From the NCBI GenBank assembly GCA_016869555.1, contig VGDY01000019.1:1-33694 (forward strand): a DNA stretch of 33,694 bases. Direction: 5' to 3'. The stretch is from Alphaproteobacteria bacterium (GTDB taxonomy: Bacteria; Pseudomonadota; Alphaproteobacteria; Rhizobiales; Beijerinckiaceae). This document shows, in pieces, positions 1-7,577 of the stretch. Position numbers and translations under genes: made by a program. Position 1 is the first letter of the stretch. Each line of letters starts with the position of its first letter. The notes under the pieces were generated by a model that saw nothing but the letters and a program-made list of their open reading frames with translations, did no database searches and had not been told where the DNA came from.

Positions 1-31
1 GAATCGCGGTCGATGTGGTATGTTCCTGCAT
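1..31 (-). CDS. Start of a leftward gene cut by the window edge
   Basis: An ATG on the minus strand (bases 31-29) opens a frame that is still open at the edge of the window, giving only MQEHTTSTAI. Seven bases before the ATG lies a good Shine-Dalgarno sequence, AAAGGAAG (minus strand, about bases 46-39). That is the main reason to call a gene rather than a chance ATG. Function cannot be inferred from ten residues. The open, structured stretch upstream (32-391) fits a 5' leader and promoter region. Confidence 0.4.
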   Translation of the reverse strand, partial: MQEHTTSTAI

Positions 32-92
32 GGCGTTGCTTCCTTTCGTGGAATCAGCACCCCGAGCCTAACGGCTCAAGGCGAGCAACGCC
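32..92 (-). promoter_or_regulatory. Structured leader upstream of the edge gene
   Basis: Reading the minus strand, GGCGTTGCT (92-84) is perfectly complementary to AGCAACGCC (40-32). The second arm covers the end of the ribosome-binding site and the spacer before the ATG at 31. Inside the loop a second hairpin is possible: GAGCC, loop GTTA, GGCTC (77-64). Pairing of the outer 9-bp stem would partly hide the ribosome-binding site, so translational control is possible. The structure is seen in the sequence; the regulatory role is inference. Confidence 0.3.
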
Positions 93-391
93 GCTCCTCC
101 TTTTTCAACAATGATCGGGACATCCCCGAATTCCGGACGGGATATCAAAGCTGGCGAACGAGACGGTCGACGCCAAGAGTCGACTTTCATTCAAGAGCCG
201 CGCCTGCCGCGTTTCTAACTGAAAGCCGTGACAGCTTCGCGACGAAGTTCGCTAGTTTTTCAACAACATACTTATTAGCCGAGCTGAGGCCGCAGCACGA
301 CTGACGATTTAACTCACGGGCAGTTGAATAGTTCCCGGCGGCCAAATAATTCGTAGCTGCAGCGCAAAAAATTTGGGCGCCGAAGAACGGC
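93..391. other. Gene-free interval left of gloA
   Basis: About 300 bases with lower GC than the flanking genes. Short open frames exist on both strands, but their translations look like shadows, with no domain, no codon bias like the neighbours and no convincing ribosome-binding site. It probably holds the promoter of the leftward edge gene and the 3' flank of gloA. No clear -35/-10 pair was found. Confidence 0.4.
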
Positions 392-832
392 TCACCAACT
401 GCCGACATTGGGCGCCGAGGCCCAGGGTTCGGTCGGCGGCAGCGGCGCGCCCTTCTGAAGCAATTCGATGGAAATCATGTCCGGCGTTCGCACGAAGGCC
501 ATGTGGCCGTCTCGCGGGGGACGATTGATCGTCACGCCGGCCGCCTGCAGGCGGGCGCAGACTTCGTAAATATTTTCAACGGCGAAAGCGAGGTGGCCGA
601 AATTCCGCCCGCCGGCATATTCATGCTCGTCCCAATTATGGGTGAGTTCGATCGTCGGCGCGTGTTTTTCCTTGGCGTCAGCCAGGTCTTCGGGCGCCGC
701 GAGATAGACGAGCGTGTAGCGCCCCTTCTCATTCTGGGTGTGGCGGACCTCCTTCAGTCCGAGCACGTCGCAAAAGAAATTCAGCGATTGCTCGAGGTCG
801 CCGACCCGGATCATGGCGTGCAGAAACTTCAT
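392..832 (-). CDS. gloA: Lactoylglutathione lyase (glyoxalase I)
   Basis: Converts the methylglyoxal-glutathione hemithioacetal to S-lactoylglutathione in the cytosol, the first step of methylglyoxal detoxification. The 146-residue protein is a two-module VOC-fold chain of normal bacterial length. The four metal ligands of the family are visible at the expected spacing: His5, Glu62, His80 and Glu123. The short loop around residues 45-60 fits the smaller, Ni/Co-type bacterial enzymes rather than the longer Zn type; that last point is inference. The ATG start at 832 is supported by AGGAG six bases upstream on the minus strand. It is divergent from the cation exporter at 948. No glyoxalase II gene is nearby. 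Confidence 0.9.
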   Translation of the reverse strand: MKFLHAMIRVGDLEQSLNFFCDVLGLKEVRHTQNEKGRYTLVYLAAPEDLADAKEKHAPTIELTHNWDEHEYAGGRNFGHLAFAVENIYEVCARLQAAGVTINRPPRDGHMAFVRTPDMISIELLQKGAPLPPTEPWASAPNVGSW

Positions 833-858
833 ATGCGGCTCCTATCTGATGGTTCAGC

Positions 859-864
859 TATAAT
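859..864 (+). promoter_or_regulatory. Possible -10 box in the gloA/exporter divergent gap
   Basis: The hexamer TATAAT stands out in an otherwise GC-rich divergent gap between gloA (start 832, minus) and the cation exporter (start 948, plus). No recognisable -35 element sits 16-18 bases upstream, so the call rests on the hexamer and its position alone. Confidence 0.22.
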
Positions 865-947
865 TCTATCATTTAGGCGGCGCTGTTTGCGCCCGCATCG
901 GCCCCTTGCTAGGGCTGGGGCCTGCAAAATTAGAGTGGCGCGTTTAC

Positions 948-2348
948 GTGACCCAGACCAAGGCTCTTCCGAAAGCGGCGACGAGCGTCAAACTCGCAGC
1001 CGCCAAGGCTTCGATCGCCGCGAGCGCTGTTCTCGCGGTCGCGAAGCTCGCCGCCGGTCTGTGGTCCGGCTCGCTGGCGCTGTTGTCGGAATCCGGCCAC
1101 GCCTTCGTCGATACCGGCGCGACGGCGCTGACCTTTTTCGCGGTGCGCGAAGCGGAGAAGCCGGCGGACGAAGAGCATCACTACGGCCATGGCAAATATG
1201 AAGCGCTCGCCGCGCTGATCGAAACCGGCTTCCTCTTCGGACTTGCGTTGTTTGTCGTTGGCGAAGCCTGGCGACGCTTGCAGGAGAAGAATGTCGAAAT
1301 CGACGTGGGCTGGCCGGTCTACGGCGTGCTCGTCGTCTCCATCGTCATCGATTACGTGCGCTCCCGTCAGTTGAAACGGATCGCAAAGGCTGAAGGCAGC
1401 GACGCGCTCGCCGCCGACGCGTTGCATTTTGCAAGCGATCTGGTGTCGTCGGCGTTGGTGCTGGTCGGCCTCGTTGCAGCGCATTATGGGTTCGAGCGCG
1501 GCGACGCGCTTGCCGCCTTCGGCGTTGCAGCATTCATCGCGATCGCCGGTTTTCGGCTGGGCCGGCGCACCATCGACACCTTGCTTGACGCCGCCCCGCG
1601 TGAACTCGCGCCGCATGTCAGACGCGCGATCGCCGATGTGCCGGGCGTCATCGCGATCGATTCGCTGCGCCTGCGCACGATCGGTCCGGACATTGTCGGC
1701 GAGGCGACGATCGGCGTCGCGCGGGGGCTGCGCGTGGAGCAGGCGGCGCGGATCAAATCGGCCGTCACCGACGCGATCGCCGATGTGACGCCGCGCGCCC
1801 GCCTCACGCTGTCGGTCGAGCCTCAGGCGCTCGATGACGAGACGGTCGCCGAACGCATCCTCCTGGTCGGGTCGCGCCGACATATTCACGCCCATCATGT
1901 CATCGCTCAACAGATCGAGGGCCGCCTGTCGATCGGCGTCGACATCGAACTCGACGGCGCCATGCCGCTCGGCCGCGCGCACGCAATCGCCGACGATTTC
2001 GAAAGCGCATTGCGCGACGAATTCGGCGCCGACGCCGAAGTCGAGACCCATATCGAGCCGCTCGAAATGCAGCTGCTCGCGGCGCGGGCCGCGGACCCCT
2101 CAGTCGCTGGCGCGATCGAAGCGGCGCTCGCCAGCGTCGCCGCTCAGACTCGTCCGCTTGCGCGGATGCGGGACATTCGGGTCCGCCAAACCGCCGGCGG
2201 CTTCGTCGTCAATTTCCGCTGCCGAATTGACGCCGCCGTATCGGTGCAAAACGCGCATGACGCGCTCGACGAAATCGAGCGCCGCACGCGCGAGGAGTTT
2301 CCGCAGATTCTCCGCATCGTCGGCCGAGCCGAACCGGCTGACCGCTGA
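948..2348 (+). CDS. Cation diffusion facilitator with extended C-terminal region
   Basis: Inner-membrane divalent metal/proton antiporter of the CDF family, exporting Zn2+, Fe2+, Co2+ or similar from the cytosol; the exact metal cannot be read. The 466-residue chain has about six hydrophobic segments in residues 20-215. The paired metal motifs of TM2 and TM5 are both HxxxD: His51-Asp55 and His160-Asp164. A His-rich loop follows TM2 (HHYGHGKYE, 77-85). The C-terminal half is unusually long and looks like three consecutive ferredoxin-like ZT-dimer modules (about 220-295, 303-378, 395-462), each ending in a similar strand (LSVEP, HIEP, GRAEP). I chose the GTG at 948; a TTG at 906 in frame would add 14 residues, and neither has a strong ribosome-binding site. 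Confidence 0.85.
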   Translation: MTQTKALPKAATSVKLAAAKASIAASAVLAVAKLAAGLWSGSLALLSESGHAFVDTGATALTFFAVREAEKPADEEHHYGHGKYEALAALIETGFLFGLALFVVGEAWRRLQEKNVEIDVGWPVYGVLVVSIVIDYVRSRQLKRIAKAEGSDALAADALHFASDLVSSALVLVGLVAAHYGFERGDALAAFGVAAFIAIAGFRLGRRTIDTLLDAAPRELAPHVRRAIADVPGVIAIDSLRLRTIGPDIVGEATIGVARGLRVEQAARIKSAVTDAIADVTPRARLTLSVEPQALDDETVAERILLVGSRRHIHAHHVIAQQIEGRLSIGVDIELDGAMPLGRAHAIADDFESALRDEFGADAEVETHIEPLEMQLLAARAADPSVAGAIEAALASVAAQTRPLARMRDIRVRQTAGGFVVNFRCRIDAAVSVQNAHDALDEIERRTREEFPQILRIVGRAEPADR

Positions 2349-2394
2349 GCGCGCCGCATAGCCAAAAACGCGGGCTTGGTCTAAGAGAGACGTC

Positions 2395-2652
2395 ATGACG
2401 CAGAAGCCGGACGCCGCCGCAGACATCGCTTCGATGCCCTTCGAACAAGCGATGCAGGAGCTCGAGCGCATCGTCGGCGATCTGGAGAAGGGCGCCGTGT
2501 CGCTCGACGAATCGGTGAAGCTCTATGCGCGCGGCAAGGCGCTGCAGGCGCGTTGCGAGACTCTCCTCGCCGAGGCCGAAGCCCGCATCGAAAAAATTAC
2601 TCTTGGCGAAAACGGCCAGCCGACGGGAGTCGCGCCCTTCGACGTCGAGTGA
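2395..2652 (+). CDS. xseB: Exodeoxyribonuclease VII small subunit
   Basis: Small subunit of ExoVII, which binds the large XseA subunit and lets it degrade single-stranded DNA into short oligonucleotides during repair. The 85-residue protein shows the family core: an N-terminal FEQAMQELERIVGDLEKG helix (about 17-34), then SLDESVKLYARGKALQ and a C-terminal CETLLAEAEARIEKI helix, predicted to form an antiparallel coiled hairpin. Length is typical. The ATG at 2395 is preceded by a purine-rich AGAGAG about five bases upstream. It lies 46 bases after the CDF gene and may be cotranscribed with it; xseA is not in the window. Confidence 0.93.
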   Translation: MTQKPDAAADIASMPFEQAMQELERIVGDLEKGAVSLDESVKLYARGKALQARCETLLAEAEARIEKITLGENGQPTGVAPFDVE

Positions 2653-2697
2653 TAGTCTCAACCGTTCTCAATTTTGATTTGGACAGGGAATATTGCC

Positions 2698-3855
2698 ATG
2701 GCTAAGAAGCTGGTCATTTTATGCGACGGCACCTGGAATAAACTGGCCGCATGCGGCACCAACGTCCTGCGGACGTTGCAAGCCATCGAGAGCGGCGATG
2801 ACGCCGGCGGCGCGCCGCAGCTCGTGCATTACATCGCCGGCGTCGGCACGCGGAGCGGCGAAAAATTAAGGGGCGGAACGTTCGGTTATGGAATTTCAAA
2901 CAACGTCATCGACGCTTATTCCTTCCTCGTGAGCAATTACGAGGAGAAGGACGAAATCTTTCTTTTCGGCTTCAGCCGGGGCGCCTTCACGGCGCGGAGC
3001 ATCGCGGGCCTGGTGCATAATCTCGGCATTCTGAGGCGATGCAACATGCCGCAGGTGTCGATCGCCTACGGACATTACAAGGAAAAATCGGACGGCTGGC
3101 GGCCGAAAGGCGCGGACGCCGCGCAGTTTCGAAGCGACTACTGCCATCCCTGGCCGGTGAAAATCCGCTTTCTCGGCGTCTGGGACACTGTCGGCGCGCT
3201 CGGCGCGCCTTATGGCGAATTCCTCGGATATCTCGTCGACAAAATGTTCGGGTGCAGTTTTCATAATGTGACGCTGAGCGAGAGCGTCGACAGCGCCTAT
3301 CATGCCTTGGCCGCGGACGAGCGGCGCTGGCCGTTCCGTCCGACGCACATCGAATTTACGGATTATCACCGGCAGAGAAACGAGAAGAATTTGGCTGAGC
3401 GCGGATTTCCGCTTTACAAGCAAAAATGGTTTCCCGGCGTGCATTCTAATGTCGGCGGCGGCTACAGCCGATATGGGCTGTCGGATTGCGCCTTGGAATG
3501 GATGGTGGAATGCGCGCGCCTGAACGGGCTTAACATCGCGCCGCTGGACAAGGCGAAATTTTCCAGGGATCGCCTGTTCAGCAAGGATCATTCGCAGCCG
3601 ATCGAAAAGAGCCAGACGCTTTACTACCAATTGCTGACGGCGGCCTTTGTCAAAGCGCCCTCGCTTGTGGGGATGAAGTCGGTCTATCCCCGCGACGACC
3701 ATGAACTGGTCAAACACCTTACCTGGCGTGGCGAATATATTCGTCCGATCGGTCCGGATGAGGACATCGACGCCGTGCTCGAGAAGCGGAAGGTCGACAA
3801 GGAATACGACAAAATGTGGAGCGATCTCGAAGCAGGGCGAGCGCGCGGCGCTTAA
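2698..3855 (+). CDS. DUF2235 (Tle1-like) alpha/beta-hydrolase
   Basis: A 385-residue member of the DUF2235 family, which includes the Tle1 type VI secretion phospholipases but also many stand-alone proteins of unknown substrate. The N-terminus carries the family signature LVILCDGTWN (5-14). The nucleophile elbow is GFSRGA with Ser93, and candidate triad partners are Asp163 (GVWDTVG) and His249 (GVHSNVGGGY). There is no signal peptide or transmembrane helix, so it should be cytosolic unless exported by another route. The ATG at 2698 starts right at the conserved motif; a TTG at 2674 is possible but adds an atypical extension. No immunity gene, VgrG or PAAR partner is adjacent, so an effector role is not supported here. 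Confidence 0.8.
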   Translation: MAKKLVILCDGTWNKLAACGTNVLRTLQAIESGDDAGGAPQLVHYIAGVGTRSGEKLRGGTFGYGISNNVIDAYSFLVSNYEEKDEIFLFGFSRGAFTARSIAGLVHNLGILRRCNMPQVSIAYGHYKEKSDGWRPKGADAAQFRSDYCHPWPVKIRFLGVWDTVGALGAPYGEFLGYLVDKMFGCSFHNVTLSESVDSAYHALAADERRWPFRPTHIEFTDYHRQRNEKNLAERGFPLYKQKWFPGVHSNVGGGYSRYGLSDCALEWMVECARLNGLNIAPLDKAKFSRDRLFSKDHSQPIEKSQTLYYQLLTAAFVKAPSLVGMKSVYPRDDHELVKHLTWRGEYIRPIGPDEDIDAVLEKRKVDKEYDKMWSDLEAGRARGA

Positions 3856-3900
3856 CGAGCGCTGCAGGTCGATCCGCCGGCTTCTCCTCTGCCGCAATTC

Positions 3901-3955
3901 CACCCTCCCCTTGCGGGGGAGGGTCGAAGCGCGTAGCGCTTCGGGGTGGGGTGAG
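3901..3955 (+). repeat. REP-like palindromic element, family 1, copy A
   Basis: Constant hairpin ACCCTCCCC / GGGGGAGGGT, then a tip hairpin GAAGCGC-gta-GCGCTTC, then the tail GGGGTGGGGTG. The same design occurs inverted at 4017-4069 and again as an inverted pair at 19826-20036. It sits directly behind the DUF2235 gene in a non-coding gap. Confidence 0.8.
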
Positions 3956-4016
3956 CAGCGCTCGAAGCTCGAAGCGCGCGAGCAGGAAGGCTTTTCGACC
4001 GACTGGTTGTGAGCTT

Positions 4017-4069
4017 CACCCCACCCCGGACTGCTTCGCAGTCCGACCCTCCCCTTATAGGGGAGGGTG
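4017..4069 (-). repeat. REP-like palindromic element, family 1, copy B (inverted)
   Basis: Reverse-strand copy of the element at 3901-3955. It reads CACCCCACCCC, the tip hairpin GGACTGC-ttc-GCAGTCC, then CCCTCCCC-ttat-AGGGGAGGG. Copies A and B lie in opposite orientation 61 bases apart and form a REPIN-like doublet. Confidence 0.8.
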
Positions 4070-4455
4070 AATGCGCCGCCTGCCGCATCGAGGCGCATAA
4101 AGGCGTGTGACGAATTTGCGGCGCTCGGAAGGCGCACCGTCGCCGCGGTCGCCAAAAATATTACGCGCCGGGCGGGCCCGTTAACCTTCGAAACGGGCGT
4201 CAGTTAACCCAAGTTCCGCCAAGCTTAATCCGGGGCAGGGCGCGGGCGTCGGAGCCGCCGCGATGCGGCGATAATAGCCGTTTTATATCAATATGATATT
4301 CGATCACATCAAATTTTATTGGTTTTTGTAGGTCAAAATTATACTTACCGGAAAGCCGCGAAAATCTGAACGGTTTCGCGTAAAATGCAGCAGAATTACT
4401 TTCACAGACAGCAAAACAAGAAAACTAACTTCGCCTCATGTCACGGAGGCGGGTT
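4070..4455 (+). promoter_or_regulatory. AT-rich upstream region of the LapG-like protease
   Basis: No gene is seen here. From about 4270 the sequence becomes markedly AT-rich compared with the rest of the window. It contains the perfect interrupted palindrome ATATCA-ATA-TGATAT (4285-4299), which looks like an operator for a dimeric regulator. A possible -10 box TATACT lies at 4340-4345, and GCGAAA/TTTCGC arms lie near 4367-4380. Together these suggest the promoter and control region of the gene at 4456. The sites are read by eye; the role is inference. Confidence 0.4.
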
Positions 4456-5079
4456 ATGTTGGGCATCGTCAGCAAAGCGGTTATGGCTCTCGGGATGGCG
4501 GGCGCGGCGCTCGTCGCGATCAATGCGAAAAGCTTCGCCGGATCGGAGCCAGCGACTTTTGCGTCGATCGGCCAGGAAACGAGCGTGCCCTACGGCTGGG
4601 TGGAGTTCTGCCAGCGTTATCGCGGCGAGTGCCAGGACGACGAGACCGCGCCGCAGGACATCGAACTCACCGCCGCCGTCTTTCGCAAGATTGCGCGCAT
4701 CAACGCCTGGGTGAACAAGAACATCGATCCGATCGCGGATGTGGATCATTGGGGCTCGGTCGACCGGTGGGATTACCCCAGCGACGGCCAGGGCGACTGC
4801 GAGGATTTCGCCCTGCTGAAGCGCCGCATGCTGATCGAAGAGGGCTTTCCGCGCGAGGCGCTGCTGCTCACGGTGGTCAAGGAGAAGAACGGCGAGGGCC
4901 ATTCGGTTCTGACGGTCAAGACCAGCCGCGGCGAATTCGTGCTCGACAATCTCTCCGACGAGATGCGCCCCTGGACGCGCGCTCCCTATCGCTTCGTCAA
5001 GCGGCAGTCGCAGCACAATCAGAATGTCTGGGTGGCGATCGGCCCGCCGACCAGCGCCCCGCTCTATGTGTCGCGGTGA
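4456..5079 (+). CDS. Exported transglutaminase-like cysteine protease (LapG/BTLCP family)
   Basis: A 207-residue bacterial transglutaminase-like cysteine peptidase, probably periplasmic. Residues 1-28 form a signal peptide with likely cleavage after SFA. The catalytic triad is visible as Cys115 (GDCEDF), His149 (GEGHSVL) and Asp164 (FVLDN). An extra cysteine pair at 52 and 59 could form a disulfide. In LapG, the best-known relative, this fold cuts surface adhesins and is restrained by a c-di-GMP-binding receptor; whether that applies here is unknown because no adhesin or LapD gene is adjacent. The ATG at 4456 has a perfect GGAGG six bases upstream (4445-4449). The in-frame ATG at 4438 lacks one and would contain this site, so 4456 is preferred. 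Confidence 0.85.
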   Translation: MLGIVSKAVMALGMAGAALVAINAKSFAGSEPATFASIGQETSVPYGWVEFCQRYRGECQDDETAPQDIELTAAVFRKIARINAWVNKNIDPIADVDHWGSVDRWDYPSDGQGDCEDFALLKRRMLIEEGFPREALLLTVVKEKNGEGHSVLTVKTSRGEFVLDNLSDEMRPWTRAPYRFVKRQSQHNQNVWVAIGPPTSAPLYVSR

Positions 5080-5090
5080 GGCCGGCGCTC

Positions 5091-5621
5091 TCAGGCGATC
5101 AGCGTCAGCCCTTTCGCGTAGCGTTGGCCGTTCTCGACATAATGTTTCGCCGAGTCGAGATGGCGCGCGCGGGCTTCGGGCCCCAGCGTCCGGATCGCTT
5201 TGGCGGGCGCGCCGACAATCAGCGAATAGTCGGGAAATTCCTTGCCTTCGGTCACCAGCGCATTGGCGCCGACAAGGCAGTTCGCGCCGATCTTCGCCCC
5301 ATTGAGGATGGTCGCGCCCATGCCGATGAGCGTCGCCTCGCCGATGATGCAACTGTGCAGAATGACGCCATGGCCGATGGTGCAGTCGGGCCCGATGACG
5401 AGCGGAAAGCCCATGTCGGTATGGAGGACGCTGTTTTCCTGAATATTGGTGCGCGCGCCGACCGTGATCCATTCATTGTCGCCGCGCAACACGCAGCCGA
5501 ACCAGACATTGGCGTCCTCCTCCAGTTCGACCCTGCCGATGACATGCGCGCCGGGCGCCACATAGAACCGGCCGGGGGCCGGCAGGCGCGGCGCGATTGC
5601 GTCGATCGTGTAAAGCGGCAT
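5091..5621 (-). CDS. Gamma-class carbonic anhydrase family protein
   Basis: Left-handed beta-helix protein of 176 residues built from hexapeptide repeats, acting as a trimer. The metal-binding histidines His67, His84 and His89 have the spacing known from the Methanosarcina Cam enzyme. The conserved Arg46, Asp48 (LRGD) and Gln61 (NIQEN) are also present. Carbonic anhydrase activity is therefore plausible, but many bacterial relatives (YrdA/PaaY/CaiE-like) have weak or unknown activity. The ATG at 5621 has GGAGG eight bases upstream on the minus strand, so I prefer it to the ATG at 5636. It ends 11 bases from the convergent protease gene. Confidence 0.85.
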   Translation of the reverse strand: MPLYTIDAIAPRLPAPGRFYVAPGAHVIGRVELEEDANVWFGCVLRGDNEWITVGARTNIQENSVLHTDMGFPLVIGPDCTIGHGVILHSCIIGEATLIGMGATILNGAKIGANCLVGANALVTEGKEFPDYSLIVGAPAKAIRTLGPEARARHLDSAKHYVENGQRYAKGLTLIA

Positions 5622-5830
5622 TGGCGAAGCCTCCATGAAATGAGGCGCGACATTGCCATTTCCGGGCTTTCACAGGCAATGGCGCTGCGCCCAGGCCGGG
5701 CCGATCTCATTCGGAAGTCACGGAAATTTAGACTATAAGCGGAAGACGGGGTTTGATATTGCCGGCTGGCGCGCGGCTGGTGGGGAAATCGCGCGAACGC
5801 CGTAGTCGGAGGACGCCACTGAGCGCCATC

Positions 5831-7549
5831 ATGTTGCGGGATCGGGTGCGACTGGCTGGCGTCTCGGCGGCGCGGGCGGCGGGAGCCTTCGCGCGAGGCG
5901 CCGCCGCGCCTTACCACTTGATGAAATCCATGGCGATCGCGCCGCCGGAGCGGCTGCGGATCGCGCCGCCCGACATCAGAACCACCGACTCGACCGTCGC
6001 GGACCAGATTTACGCCGGCTATTTTTCCTTCGAAGGCAAAACCGTGCAGGCGAGGGGCGTATCGCCCTTTCTCGTGACGGCGCCTTCGGACGGCTGGCGG
6101 CGATCCCTCGCCGGCTTCTCCTGGCTGAGGCATCTGCAGGCCTTCGACAAGAAGGTGGCGCTCGCCAATGCGCAGGCGCTTGTCGCCGAGTTTCTCGCGC
6201 TCCCGAAGCTGCCACCCGATGATCCCGCGATGGAGCCGGCCGTCGTCGCCCGGCGCCTCCTTTCCTTTCTTTCGCAGTCGCCGACGCTGCTCGACGGCGC
6301 CGAGGCCGACTTCTACGACGCCTTCATGTTGGCGCTGGCGCGCAATGCGCGGGTGCTGTGGCGCGCCCTGGCCGGCGGCGGCGCGCTTGGGTCCGATCGC
6401 CTGTTCTGCGCCATCGCGCTTGCCGAATTCGCCGTTTGCGCCGACACCGGCCGCAAGATCGCGCCGCATGTGTCGCGGGCGCTCAGCGCGGAGCTCGACC
6501 GCCAGGTCCTCATCGACGGCGGCCATGTGAGCCGCAATCCGCAGGTCGCCGTCGACCTGCTTCTCGACCTTTTGCCGCTACGGCAGGTGATCGCGGCGCG
6601 CGGCCTGCAAACCCCGCCCGCCGTCCTGCGCGCGATCGACCGAATGATGCCGATGCTGCGGATGCTGCAGCATGGCGACGGCTCCCTGGCGCTGTTCAAC
6701 GGCATGGGCGCGACGGCGCTGGATCGGCTGGCGAACGCGCTCGCCCATGAGGACACGCGCGGCGCGCCGCCGGTCAACGCGCCTTACGCCGGCTATCAGC
6801 GCTTGGAGGCGGGCGACGCGCTCGTCATCGTCGACTCCGGCGGGCCGCCGCCCTTCGAATTCTCGCTTTCGGCGCATGCGGGCTGCCTGTCATTTGAATT
6901 TTCGATCGGGACCGAGCGCGTCGTCGTCAATTGCGGCGCTCCTTCGGCGCCGCATCTGGACGCCCGCGAACTGGCGCGGGCCACCGCCGCGCATTCGACT
7001 CTCATTGTCGGGGACCGCTCCAGCGCCCGCATCGCGCCGCAAGGCGGGCCGCGCCGGCGCGCCGGGCGCGTTCTCGCCGGGCCACGCAATGTTGGGGTCG
7101 AGCGCCGCCGCCTCGAAGGCGAAACGACGCTCATCTTGTCGCATGACGGCTATGCGCGCGATTACGGCCTCATCCACGAGCGCGAATTGGCCCTTGCGAC
7201 GGATGGCTCTGCGCTTCTTGGAGTCGATCGGCTCGTTGCTGCGGAAGGCGGCGGCAGAGAGGCGCAAGCAAAGGATTTCGCCCTGCGTTTTCACATTCAC
7301 CCGCGCGTCGGCGTTGCGCTGAGCGCCGACGGCGCGATCGAACTCACGCTCGCCAATGGCGAAATGCTCCTCTTTGAGGCGCAGGGCCTCGCTCCCGAAG
7401 TCGAAGACAGTATTTTTTTCGCCGCGCCCGGCGGCGCGCGCAAATGCGCGCAGATCGTCTTGCGCGGGACGGCGGCCGCCGGCGTCGAGATCGCCTGGAG
7501 ATTCCAGCGGCGGGCCGGCGGGAAGGTTTCTCCCGACGGCCAGGTATGA
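5831..7549 (+). CDS. Heparinase II/III family protein
   Basis: A 572-residue protein with an alpha-helical N-terminal half and a beta-rich C-terminal half (about 320-560) resembling the Hep_II_III lyase domain. Typical stretches are [14 protein letters not shown] and the block around [12 protein letters not shown] and VNCGAP. No signal peptide is evident, unusual for a secreted polysaccharide lyase, so the substrate is unclear. A gene of this family just upstream of purH is common in Rhizobiales, and purH starts 29 bases after the stop, suggesting one transcript. The start is uncertain. I use the ATG at 5831. A TTG at 5753 is in frame, and GGAGG at 5808-5812 lies too far from the ATG (18 bases) but well placed for an in-frame CTG at 5819. 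Confidence 0.78.
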   Translation: MLRDRVRLAGVSAARAAGAFARGAAAPYHLMKSMAIAPPERLRIAPPDIRTTDSTVADQIYAGYFSFEGKTVQARGVSPFLVTAPSDGWRRSLAGFSWLRHLQAFDKKVALANAQALVAEFLALPKLPPDDPAMEPAVVARRLLSFLSQSPTLLDGAEADFYDAFMLALARNARVLWRALAGGGALGSDRLFCAIALAEFAVCADTGRKIAPHVSRALSAELDRQVLIDGGHVSRNPQVAVDLLLDLLPLRQVIAARGLQTPPAVLRAIDRMMPMLRMLQHGDGSLALFNGMGATALDRLANALAHEDTRGAPPVNAPYAGYQRLEAGDALVIVDSGGPPPFEFSLSAHAGCLSFEFSIGTERVVVNCGAPSAPHLDARELARATAAHSTLIVGDRSSARIAPQGGPRRRAGRVLAGPRNVGVERRRLEGETTLILSHDGYARDYGLIHERELALATDGSALLGVDRLVAAEGGGREAQAKDFALRFHIHPRVGVALSADGAIELTLANGEMLLFEAQGLAPEVEDSIFFAAPGGARKCAQIVLRGTAAAGVEIAWRFQRRAGGKVSPDGQV

Positions 7550-7577
7550 TAAGCGCGGCGCGATTGAGGAGTATGTG

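Noticed and set aside
930-2051. Long minus-strand frame (373 codons) opposite the CDF gene
   Set aside because: It is the GC-skew shadow of the real gene: Arg/Asp/Gln-rich, no motif, and the plus-strand frame has clear CDF signatures.
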